Source: Halomarinibacterium sp041392205
Lineage (GTDB): Bacteria > Bacteroidota > Bacteroidia > Flavobacteriales > Flavobacteriaceae
Reading direction: 5' to 3'
NCBI GenBank assembly: GCA_041392205.1
Contig: JAWKMO010000031.1
Coordinates: 1 to 9,944 of the forward strand
DNA length: 9,944 nucleotides
Shown: positions 1-6,028 of the stretch, in pieces
How the letters are laid out: each line of letters begins with the position of its first letter
How positions within the stretch are numbered: position 1 is the first letter of the stretch
Position numbers and translations under genes: made by a program
Notes under the pieces: model-generated
Databases searched by the model: none
What the model saw: the letters and a program-made list of their open reading frames with translations, nothing else
Told to the model about the DNA's origin: nothing

Positions 1-3
1 GAC

Positions 4-41
4 AAAAAAGGGTGATAAAAATGAAATTTTTATCACCCTTT
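4..41 (-). terminator. Intrinsic terminator of the minus-strand membrane-protein gene
   Basis: A perfect 15-bp stem (7-21 pairing with 27-41) encloses a 5-base loop, TGAAA at 22-26. On the minus strand the stem is followed by a run of T (complement of the A run 4-9), the layout of a Rho-independent terminator. It begins about 30 bases beyond the stop codon of the minus-strand gene ending at 71. On the plus strand the hairpin is followed only by TTTAG, so reading in that direction would terminate poorly. Confidence 0.85.
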
Positions 42-70
42 AGTAGTATTTTTTATTGGCTATTTACCAT

Positions 71-853
71 CTATTCTTGCAGAGGCTTTCCGATACTAGA
101 GATACCATCCACATCTTCAAAACCAATAGTATCGCGATACGTTACATAGGTTGCTATATAAGTAAAAAATAAGGTTGCTATCATACCAATATAACAAGCT
201 ATGGCTCCTAAAGATGCAATTATTGAAACAACTATTCCTATTCCGGCAAAAACCAACCAGTTTTTATTCCCAAATTTAAATGCTGCTTTTATGGTATCCC
301 CAACACTCAATGTAGTATTAAAAATAAATATTGGGAACACCCAATGTAAGGGTATAATTACATAAAAAATAGGTAAATAACATAACAATGATGCCACTAT
401 TGCAATACCCATAGTAGCTAATGAGAGCATCAATAATTTGCCGAAATGTGTCTTAAGCAAGGTAAAATATCCTCCTATTTCTTCATTTGTGCCATAATCC
501 ATTTTTTTTAATTCTTTAAAAAAATGCCCATAGATAGACATCATTACAATTTGCATTAAAAACGAAAAAATAAATACCAATAACACCCATCCTACAATCA
601 TCGCAGGAGTATAATTATCCATAAAATCTGGCCGATAATAAGGATCTCCCATTTGTTGGAACATTTCAACATACATAGGTATTAAAGGAATATAAACTAT
701 TAAGATAAAAGGAATAATAACCACTAAGGAGATTAGGGTATGCATTAATCCCTGTGAAAAGGTCTTTTTGTAAAGTTCAAAACTTTTACTTATTACATCC
801 CCAAAGTCTGGTGCTTTAGACTTTTCAATTTTTTCAAAAATTGGGTGTTCCAT
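71..853 (-). CDS. Multi-pass inner-membrane protein of unknown function
   Basis: This 260-residue protein has a soluble N-terminus of about 35 residues (MEHPIFEKIEKSKAPDFGDV) followed by hydrophobic stretches at about 38-62, 83-108, 138-178 (probably two helices) and 200-237 (one or two helices). It ends in a short polar tail. A short segment rich in Asp, Tyr and Pro (70-80) would form a loop between the first two helices. There is no signal peptide, catalytic motif or ABC/transporter signature. The pattern resembles small flavobacterial membrane proteins usually left as hypothetical, including those loosely related to DUF975 or glycerophosphodiesterase membrane-domain families; that resemblance is from memory and weak. 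The gene is divergent from miaB and is a single-gene unit with its own terminator. I see no convincing promoter; TATATTTA on the minus strand near 884-891 is only a partial -7 match. Function unknown. Confidence 0.85.
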   Translation of the reverse strand: MEHPIFEKIEKSKAPDFGDVISKSFELYKKTFSQGLMHTLISLVVIIPFILIVYIPLIPMYVEMFQQMGDPYYRPDFMDNYTPAMIVGWVLLVFIFSFLMQIVMMSIYGHFFKELKKMDYGTNEEIGGYFTLLKTHFGKLLMLSLATMGIAIVASLLCYLPIFYVIIPLHWVFPIFIFNTTLSVGDTIKAAFKFGNKNWLVFAGIGIVVSIIASLGAIACYIGMIATLFFTYIATYVTYRDTIGFEDVDGISSIGKPLQE

Positions 854-906
854 GGTTTTTTGGTTTAGTTAATGATGGCCTAAATATACAAAAAGAAGTC
901 TGCCAT

Positions 907-939
907 TTTGACACTTTCTTCAATTATATTGTATCTTTG
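907..939 (+). promoter_or_regulatory. Bacteroidota-type promoter of the miaB-secG operon
   Basis: TTTG at 907-910 is followed, after 21 bases, by TATCTTTG at 932-939. This matches the Bacteroidota sigmaABfr consensus (TTTG or TTG about 19-21 bases before TAnnTTTG). Transcription would begin near 944-946 and leave a leader of about 60 bases before the miaB ATG at 1007. The -7 box overlaps a 10-bp palindrome, CTTTGCAAAG (935-944), which may be chance. The site rules out the longer open frame that begins at 908 as the miaB start. Confidence 0.7.
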
Positions 940-1006
940 CAAAGCTGCTATAAGAGAGGCATATTATTTGACAAATAAAGAATCATCCCGTTACACGGCC
1001 CAGGCA

Positions 1007-2455
1007 ATGGAAGAGAAAATTATAGACGAAAACAAACAAGGAGAAACACTTGTACTAAAAGGAAAAGCAGAGAATACTCGTAAACTTTTTATTGAAAGCT
1101 ATGGGTGTCAAATGAATTTTAGCGATAGTGAAATTGTGGCTTCCATCCTTAGTGAACAAGGGTTTAATACAACACAAATATTGGAAGAAGCCGATTTGGT
1201 TTTGGTGAACACCTGTTCTATTCGTGATAAAGCAGAACAAACCGTTAGGAAACGTCTTGAAAAATATAATGCTGTAAAAAAAATAAACCCAAAAATGAAG
1301 GTGGGTGTTTTGGGTTGTATGGCAGAACGATTGAAAAGTAAATTTCTGGAAGAAGAAAAAATTGTGGATATGGTCGTAGGACCCGATGCTTACAAAGACC
1401 TTCCTAATTTGCTTCAGGAGGTGGAGGAAGGACGCGATGCTGTAAACGTTATCCTTTCCAAAGACGAGACCTACGGCGACATTTCTCCTGTTCGTTTGGG
1501 AGGAAATGGGGTCACCGCTTTTGTAAGTATAACCCGAGGGTGCGACAATATGTGTACTTTTTGTGTGGTTCCTTTTACAAGGGGTCGTGAGCGTAGTCGT
1601 GACCCACAAAGTATTATTGAAGAAGTAAATAACTTAGCCGAAAAAGGCTATAAAGAAATAACCCTTCTTGGGCAAAATGTAGATAGCTATTTATGGTATG
1701 GTGGGGGTTTAAAAAAAGATTTCAAAAATGCTTCCGAAATGCAAAAAGCCACTGCTACTAATTTTTCACAATTATTAGCATGGGTCGCTACAGCACAACC
1801 TAAAATGCGCATTCGGTTTTCCACTAGCAATCCGCAAGATATGACTGAGGACGTGCTACAAACTATGGCAAAATTTGAAAATATTTGTAACTATATTCAC
1901 CTGCCAGTACAAAGTGGTAGCACACGAATTTTAAAGGAAATGAACCGCCAACATACTCGTGAAGAGTATATGCAACTTATTGATAAAATAAGAAGGATTA
2001 TTCCAGATTGTGCCATTTCACAAGATATAATTACAGGGTTTCCCACCGAAACAGAAGAAGATCATCAAGACACACTGTCCTTAATGGAATATGTAAAATA
2101 CGACTTTGGTTTTATGTTTATGTATTCCGAAAGACCAGGAACCATGGCGGCACGTAAATTGGTAGACGATGTTCCTGAAGAAATTAAAAAAAGGCGTTTA
2201 GCTGAAATTATTGACCTTCAACAAAAGCATAGTGGTTATCGTACCCAGCAATTTGTTGGGAAAACAGTAGAAATCCTTATTGAAAAAGAAAGTAAAAAAA
2301 GTACTACCCAATGGAGTGGAAGAACCCCACAAAACACGGTGGCCGTTTTCCCTAAAGAAGAGTATAAAGTAGGTGATTTTGTAAGGGTTAAAATTGAAGA
2401 TTGTACCAGTACTACATTACTTGGCAAAGCAATAGGTTTTTCTGAAAATAACTAA
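1007..2455 (+). CDS. miaB: tRNA-2-methylthio-N6-dimethylallyladenosine synthase MiaB
   Basis: MiaB is a radical-SAM methylthiotransferase. It converts i6A to ms2i6A at position 37 of tRNAs that read UNN codons. The 482-residue product has the full family layout. The N-terminal UPF0004 domain carries three cluster cysteines, C34 (YGCQMNFSDSE), C70 (NTCSIRDKAEQ) and C104 (LGCMAERL). The radical-SAM core has C179-C183-C186 (RGCDNMCTFC), and a C-terminal TRAM domain spans about 415-478. A lysine-rich insertion (WYGGGLKKDF, about 230-245) is of the type seen in flavobacterial MiaB. The ATG at 1007 is chosen because the upstream in-frame start at 908 lies inside the promoter and would add residues unlike the family. 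It is the first gene of the operon, 48 bases before the sigma54 activator. The frame is intact. Confidence 0.97.
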   Translation: MEEKIIDENKQGETLVLKGKAENTRKLFIESYGCQMNFSDSEIVASILSEQGFNTTQILEEADLVLVNTCSIRDKAEQTVRKRLEKYNAVKKINPKMKVGVLGCMAERLKSKFLEEEKIVDMVVGPDAYKDLPNLLQEVEEGRDAVNVILSKDETYGDISPVRLGGNGVTAFVSITRGCDNMCTFCVVPFTRGRERSRDPQSIIEEVNNLAEKGYKEITLLGQNVDSYLWYGGGLKKDFKNASEMQKATATNFSQLLAWVATAQPKMRIRFSTSNPQDMTEDVLQTMAKFENICNYIHLPVQSGSTRILKEMNRQHTREEYMQLIDKIRRIIPDCAISQDIITGFPTETEEDHQDTLSLMEYVKYDFGFMFMYSERPGTMAARKLVDDVPEEIKKRRLAEIIDLQQKHSGYRTQQFVGKTVEILIEKESKKSTTQWSGRTPQNTVAVFPKEEYKVGDFVRVKIEDCTSTTLLGKAIGFSENN

Positions 2456-2479
2456 GTATTCTAAAAACAAATTAAACGA

Positions 2480-2497
2480 TTCCTGCTTCCGCAGGAA
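2480..2497 (+). repeat. Palindromic element covering the ribosome-binding site of the sigma54 activator gene
   Basis: TTCCTGC (2480-2486) and GCAGGAA (2491-2497) form a perfect 7-bp stem with a TTCC loop. The right arm holds AGGAA, which lies six bases before the ATG at 2504 and is the only Shine-Dalgarno-like sequence there, so folding would hide it. The sequence also resembles short GC-rich palindromes dispersed between genes in many flavobacterial genomes (recalled, not searched). There is no T run, so it is not a terminator. Confidence 0.6.
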
Positions 2498-2503
2498 ATA
2501 CAT

Positions 2504-3790
2504 ATGGAAAGTATTCAAGCCGTAAAACAACGTTTTGAGATTATTGGCAACGACCCCAAACTTAATCGGGCTATCGAAAAAGCCATCCAAGTTGCTCCTA
2601 CCGATATTTCGGTGTTGGTAACAGGAGAAAGCGGTGTGGGAAAGGAAAGTATTCCAAAAATTATTCATTCGCTTTCGCATAGAAAACATAATAAATACAT
2701 TGCCGTAAATTGCGGCGCCATTCCTGAAGGCACTATCGATAGCGAACTTTTTGGCCACGAAAAGGGAGCCTTTACAGGGGCTACTTCTACTCGTAGCGGG
2801 TATTTTGAAGTGGCCGATGGGGGCACCATTTTTCTTGATGAAGTGGGTGAGCTTCCCTTACCTACCCAGGTACGTTTACTTCGTGTTTTGGAAAATGGGG
2901 AGTTTTTAAAAGTGGGTTCCTCCCAAGCCCAAAAAACCGACGTCCGTATTGTAGCCGCTACCAATGTAAAAATGGGCGAAGCCATTGAAAAAGGAAAATT
3001 TCGGGAAGATTTATATTATCGATTAAGTACTGTGGAAATTGGACTTCCACCCCTTCGTGAACGAGGGGAAGACATCCATTTATTGTTTCGCAAATTTGCT
3101 TCAGATTTTGCACAAAAATACAAAATGCCCACCATTCGTTTGGCAGAAGATGCTGTAGGGTTATTGCTTCAGTATAATTGGGGTGGAAACATTCGTCAGT
3201 TGCGAAATATTACCGAGCAGCTTTCCGTTTTAGAACAAAAAAGAGATATTTCGTACACAACTTTAAAACAATATTTACCCAGTGTAGGTAGTAATCTACC
3301 TGCCATTATTGATAGAAAAAAACCAGAAAGCGATTTTAGTAATGAAAGGGAAATTTTGTACAAAGTATTATTCGATATGCAACGGGATGTTAACGATTTA
3401 AAAAAGTTAACCATGGAGTTACTGAATAGTGGAAATACAAATACAGTTAAAGAACAAAATGCTTCCTTAATTAATAAAATTTATGCCGAAGACGATGATC
3501 GTGAAGCACAATTAGCTTCTTTTGTGGATGAAGAAGAGCCTTCTGAAACTCATAATGTGGAAGTTGTAACCACCTCCAAAACAATCGACAACCCTTCTTA
3601 TAATAAAGAAGACAAATACCATTTTGCCGAAGAAATTGAAGAAGAAGAAAGTCTTTCCATTCACGATAAAGAACTAGAACTTATAAAAAAATCACTAGAA
3701 AAATATGAAGGCAAACGGAAAGAAGCGGCTGCCGAGTTGGGAATAAGTGAACGAACACTTTACCGAAAGATTAAACAATATAATTTGTAG
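2504..3790 (+). CDS. Sigma54-dependent transcriptional activator (AAA+ with Fis-type HTH) lacking a sensory domain
   Basis: Bacterial enhancer-binding proteins use ATP hydrolysis to remodel the RNA polymerase-sigma54 closed complex. The 428-residue product starts almost directly with the AAA+ domain. It has Walker A GESGVGKE at 41-48, the sigma54-contacting GAFTGA loop intact at 88-93, Walker B GTIFLDE at 107-113, the FREDLYYRL segment at 166-173, and a sensor II-like GGNIRQLRN at 227-235. An acidic, low-complexity linker (about 328-385, rich in Asp and Glu) leads to a Fis-type helix-turn-helix at about 402-425 (KEAAAELGISERTLYRKIKQ). There is no receiver, GAF or PAS domain, so activity is probably set by protein level, by a partner or by the linker. 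The gene lies between miaB and lptE (48 and 42 bases) in one operon. The target promoter is unknown; see the candidate site before groES. Confidence 0.95.
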   Translation: MESIQAVKQRFEIIGNDPKLNRAIEKAIQVAPTDISVLVTGESGVGKESIPKIIHSLSHRKHNKYIAVNCGAIPEGTIDSELFGHEKGAFTGATSTRSGYFEVADGGTIFLDEVGELPLPTQVRLLRVLENGEFLKVGSSQAQKTDVRIVAATNVKMGEAIEKGKFREDLYYRLSTVEIGLPPLRERGEDIHLLFRKFASDFAQKYKMPTIRLAEDAVGLLLQYNWGGNIRQLRNITEQLSVLEQKRDISYTTLKQYLPSVGSNLPAIIDRKKPESDFSNEREILYKVLFDMQRDVNDLKKLTMELLNSGNTNTVKEQNASLINKIYAEDDDREAQLASFVDEEEPSETHNVEVVTTSKTIDNPSYNKEDKYHFAEEIEEEESLSIHDKELELIKKSLEKYEGKRKEAAAELGISERTLYRKIKQYNL

Positions 3791-3807
3791 CTTGCAAACA
3801 ACTAATT

Positions 3808-3832
3808 CCCCTTTTGAAGGGGGACAAAGGGG
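3808..3832 (+). repeat. GC-rich inverted repeat immediately upstream of lptE
   Basis: CCCCTT (3808-3813) can pair with AAGGGG (3817-3822) around a TTG loop, or CCCCTTT (3808-3814) can pair with the second copy AAAGGGG (3826-3832), which directly abuts the first lptE ATG. In an AT-rich intergenic stretch this C/G-block element is conspicuous. It is similar to short C-block/G-block repeats I recall between flavobacterial genes. No T tail follows, so it is not a terminator. The second G block could also act as a Shine-Dalgarno for the alternative ATG at 3839. Confidence 0.5.
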
Positions 3833-4348
3833 ATGTTAATGAACTTAAAAAAAATACTGGGATTACTTTTTATCGCCAAACTTTTACTCGGTTGTGGCGC
3901 CTATTCCTTCACTGGAGCCGATATAGATTATACTACGACCAAGACTTTTCAGGTAAATAATTTCGCAAATAATGCTCCTATTGTAGAGCCCAGTGTAGCC
4001 CGTAATTTTACAATAGAATTACAAGATTTGCTTTTAAATCAAACCAGCTTGGACTTAACCAATACCAATGGAGATTTAATTTATGAAGGCGAAATTGTTC
4101 AATATTACATAGCGCCTATTACAGCAACCTCCCAAAGTACCGCTGCTCAAAACCGATTAACAGTAGCCGTTAACGTTCGATTTTTTAATACGAAAGATCC
4201 TACAAAAGACTTTGAAGAGCGCTTTTCGTTTTATTTCGATTATAGCGGAAGTACCCAATTAATTGGCTCTCAGCTAGACGATGCACTCGCCATTATTTTT
4301 GAACGCATCACCCAAGATATTTTTAATAAGTCCTTAGCAAATTGGTAA
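3833..4348 (+). CDS. lptE: LPS-assembly lipoprotein LptE
   Basis: LptE is the outer-membrane lipoprotein that plugs and supports the LptD barrel during final insertion of LPS. The 171-residue product has a Sec signal peptide with lipobox LLGC (acylated Cys at 21, followed by GAYSFTG). The mature region matches the Bacteroidota LptE pattern: NNAPIVEPS, a FTIELQDLLLNQTSLDL helix, NGDLIYEGEIVQY, then NRLTVAVNVRFFN and the end DIFNKSLANW. Another ATG at 3839 would give MNLKK and a tidier signal peptide with a better-spaced G-rich site; the choice between 3833 and 3839 cannot be settled here. It overlaps the next gene by one base (TAATG), which points to translational coupling. The frame is intact. 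Confidence 0.92.
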   Translation: MLMNLKKILGLLFIAKLLLGCGAYSFTGADIDYTTTKTFQVNNFANNAPIVEPSVARNFTIELQDLLLNQTSLDLTNTNGDLIYEGEIVQYYIAPITATSQSTAAQNRLTVAVNVRFFNTKDPTKDFEERFSFYFDYSGSTQLIGSQLDDALAIIFERITQDIFNKSLANW

Positions 4349-5211
4349 TGAATCCTGAAAAGTACATAACCTTGCTTGCAGACAAGCAACCCTTAGCTAG
4401 CAAAGACTTGCAGGACATAAGTACAATCCTTTCAAAATACCCTTATTTCCAGAGCGCAAGAGCACTTCAACTAAAAGGGCTTAAAAATGAAAACAGTTTT
4501 TTATACAACGATGCCCTCAAAAAAACAGCGGCTTACACTACAGATAGAGATGTTTTGTTCGATTATATCACTTCGGAAGAATTTATTCAGAATGAAATAT
4601 CCGAACATATTTTACAACATTCTGAAGCCCTAAGGGAAATGGATGTTATTTCTGAAAATATTTCAGAACAAATAAACCTTGAAATTAACAAACAACTAAA
4701 AGCTGAAATACAAAAAGCAGAAGCCATACTAGACCCAACCCTTTTTGAAAGAAAAGTATGGAACCAACAAGAAGCCGAGAAAATTTTAAAAATTAATGAA
4801 CCACTTTCATTTACAAAAACCGAAACCCACTCTTTTACGGAATGGTTAAAACTTACCAAAGCTACGCCTATAGATAGAAATCCTGAAGAAACATTGAGTA
4901 AGGATACAAAAAATACCTCTGTTGAAAGAAAATTTGAGCTTATTGAAAGGTTTATTCAGGAAAAAAAGATGCCTTTAGAGCGAATAAAAAATACCCTTGA
5001 AATAGCTTCTGAAAAAAATACGAACCTTGCCGAACCTTACACAAAAGCTTCGGAAAGCTTAATGACAGAGACTTTAGCAAAAGTTTACCTGCAACAAAAA
5101 AACTATACAAAAGCCATTCAAGCCTATAAAATTTTAATTTTGAAAAATCCCGAAAAAAGTGGTTTCTTTGCAGACCAAATTCGGGCAATACAAAAATTGA
5201 TAAAAGAATAA
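4348..5211 (+). CDS. Conserved flavobacterial protein of unknown function with a TPR-like C-terminus
   Basis: This 287-residue, mainly alpha-helical, cytoplasmic-looking protein has no signal peptide or membrane helix. The N-terminus (about 1-75) is a helical domain with the segment LSKYPYFQSARALQLKGL. The middle (about 80-150) is charged and probably coiled coil. A conserved-looking motif HSFTEWLKLTK occurs at 161-171, followed by KFELIERFIQEKK (195-207). The C-terminus has one recognisable TPR-like repeat (about 239-270, LAKVYLQQKNYTKAIQAYKILI). The start is the ATG at 4348, which shares its A with the lptE stop; the TTG six bases earlier lies inside lptE. secG begins two bases after the stop. 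The position between lptE and secG fits a role linked to envelope biogenesis, but no activity can be assigned from the sequence. Confidence 0.9.
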   Translation: MNPEKYITLLADKQPLASKDLQDISTILSKYPYFQSARALQLKGLKNENSFLYNDALKKTAAYTTDRDVLFDYITSEEFIQNEISEHILQHSEALREMDVISENISEQINLEINKQLKAEIQKAEAILDPTLFERKVWNQQEAEKILKINEPLSFTKTETHSFTEWLKLTKATPIDRNPEETLSKDTKNTSVERKFELIERFIQEKKMPLERIKNTLEIASEKNTNLAEPYTKASESLMTETLAKVYLQQKNYTKAIQAYKILILKNPEKSGFFADQIRAIQKLIKE

Positions 5212-5213
5212 CC

Positions 5214-5554
5214 ATGAGTACGTTTTCCATATTTTTAATCCTAATTATTTTCGTCGCCTTTTTATTGGTGGTAGTAGTAATGGTTCAAAACCCTAAAGGA
5301 GGAGGATTATCCTCTGCTTTTGGCGGTGGCGGAACACAACAATTGGGGGTGTTAAAAAAACATCCGATTTCCCTTGACAAAAGTACATGGACGTTAGCCG
5401 CTATATTACTGGCGTTAATTTTACTTTCTAACATGTCTCCATTTGATGGTAACAACACTAACAATTTCCTTCAAGATGAGGTAGAAAATGTAACCTTACC
5501 TAGTACAGATACACCCACAACAACTGACAATCCCTCTGGTAACACACCGAATAA
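5214..5554 (+). CDS. secG: Preprotein translocase subunit SecG (frame disturbed)
   Basis: SecG is the small accessory subunit of the SecYEG channel. The start MSTFSIFLILIIFVAFLLVV, first membrane helix (about 2-24), MVQNPKGGGLSSAFGG loop and second helix (about 60-78, TLAAILLALILLSN) are diagnostic. Between the helices the as-read GVLKKHPISLDK is unlike the family. Restoring one base in the G run at 5345-5349 and removing one C at 5371-5373 gives GGVKKTSDFLDK, the usual Bacteroidota motif. The uninterrupted frame runs to 5672, straight through the terminator at 5580-5610 and the groES upstream region. One missing base near 5547-5548 would give a stop at 5552-5554 and a normal length of about 113 residues, so that end is annotated here. 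These three changes look like consensus errors. Confidence 0.88.
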
Positions 5555-5579
5555 AAGGCATTTTAGTCAATACCATACG

Positions 5580-5610
5580 ATGCCAACTTGTGACAAGTTG
5601 GCATTTTTTT
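5580..5610 (+). terminator. Intrinsic terminator at the end of the miaB-secG operon
   Basis: ATGCCAACTTG (5580-5590) and CAAGTTGGCAT (5594-5604) form a perfect 11-bp stem with a three-base loop TGA, followed by seven T (5604-5610). This is a textbook Rho-independent terminator. It lies about 25 bases after the inferred true secG stop and separates groESL from the upstream operon. That it would fall inside the as-read secG frame is the best evidence that the last 39 codons of that frame are not real. Confidence 0.9.
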
Positions 5611-5633
5611 CCAATACTATTAGAAAAATGGAA

Positions 5634-5648
5634 TGGCATAATTTCTGC
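5634..5648 (+). promoter_or_regulatory. Candidate sigma54 (-24/-12) promoter of groES-groEL
   Basis: TGGCATAATTTCTGC has the invariant GG and GC separated by exactly ten bases and matches the sigma54 consensus TGGCACGnnnnTTGC at most defined positions (mismatches at the C, the G and the first T). It lies 24 bases after the secG terminator. Initiation about 12 bases past the GC, near 5660, would leave a leader of about 39 bases before the groES ATG. No TAnnTTTG box and no CIRCE operator are visible between 5611 and 5698. The site falls in a stretch with base errors, so one or two mismatches may not be real. Confidence 0.5.
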
Positions 5649-5698
5649 CCATTACGAGCAAACAATAATTAATCAATAATCATTTAAACTAATTTAAA

Positions 5699-5971
5699 AT
5701 GGCTTTAAAAAATTCAACCCCTTTCAGACCGTGTATTGGTAGAGCCGCAAGCGGCAGAAACCAAAACCGCTTCCGGAATTTCACTGATTCAGCAAAAGAA
5801 AAACCGCAACAAGGTAAAGTTGTAGCGGTTGGAAAAGGAAAAAAAGATTACACTATGACTGTAAAAGTTGGTGATGTTGTCCTTTATGGAAAATATGCTG
5901 GAAGCGAGCTAAAATTAGATGGCAAAGACTACCTTATTATGCGCTAAGAAGATATTCTTGCAATAATTTAA
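5699..5971 (+). CDS. groES: Co-chaperonin GroES (frame disturbed, internal stop)
   Basis: GroES caps the GroEL chamber as a heptameric lid. The C-terminal two thirds read cleanly (SAKEKPQQGKVVAVGKGKKD, then TVKVGDVVLYGKYAGSELKL, then DYLIMR). The N-terminal part as read (NSTPFRPCIGRAASGR) is out of frame. Removing one A from the run 5707-5712 restores IQPLSDRVLVEPQAAETKTA, the family sequence. The frame returns at 5781-5785, where about four bases are missing from the mobile-loop segment GI(x)IPD. A TAA at 5945-5947 stands where the family has Glu, and in the same frame EDILAII and a TAA at 5969-5971 follow, which is the normal GroES end. The annotated end is therefore 5971, about 90 residues, rather than 5947. 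groEL starts 57 bases later. The defects fit consensus error better than loss of an essential gene. Confidence 0.9.
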
Positions 5972-6028
5972 ACCAACTCTTCATTGATAACTGAAATAAG
6001 ATTCACTTAATTCTAAAAAATAATAAAA

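Noticed and set aside
908..1006. Possible 33-residue N-terminal extension of MiaB
   Set aside because: The in-frame start lies within the -33/-7 promoter and the added residues do not resemble MiaB.
1055..1609. A 184-codon open frame on the minus strand
   Set aside because: It is antisense to the conserved cysteine-bearing part of miaB and shows no family features.
3808..3832. Terminator between the sigma54 activator and lptE
   Set aside because: The hairpin has no T run after it and runs into the lptE start, so it would not end transcription by the intrinsic route.
5611..5698. CIRCE operator (HrcA site) before groES
   Set aside because: No TTAGCACTC and GAGTGCTAA arms are present between the secG terminator and the groES start.
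5945..5947. Stop-codon recoding in groES
   Set aside because: No other gene in the window uses TAA internally, and the neighbourhood is full of base errors; a miscalled GAA is sufficient.
5972..6028. Separate promoter or small gene between groES and groEL
   Set aside because: The 57-base AT-rich spacer shows no TAnnTTTG or sigma54-like site and no open frame; groES and groEL look co-transcribed.
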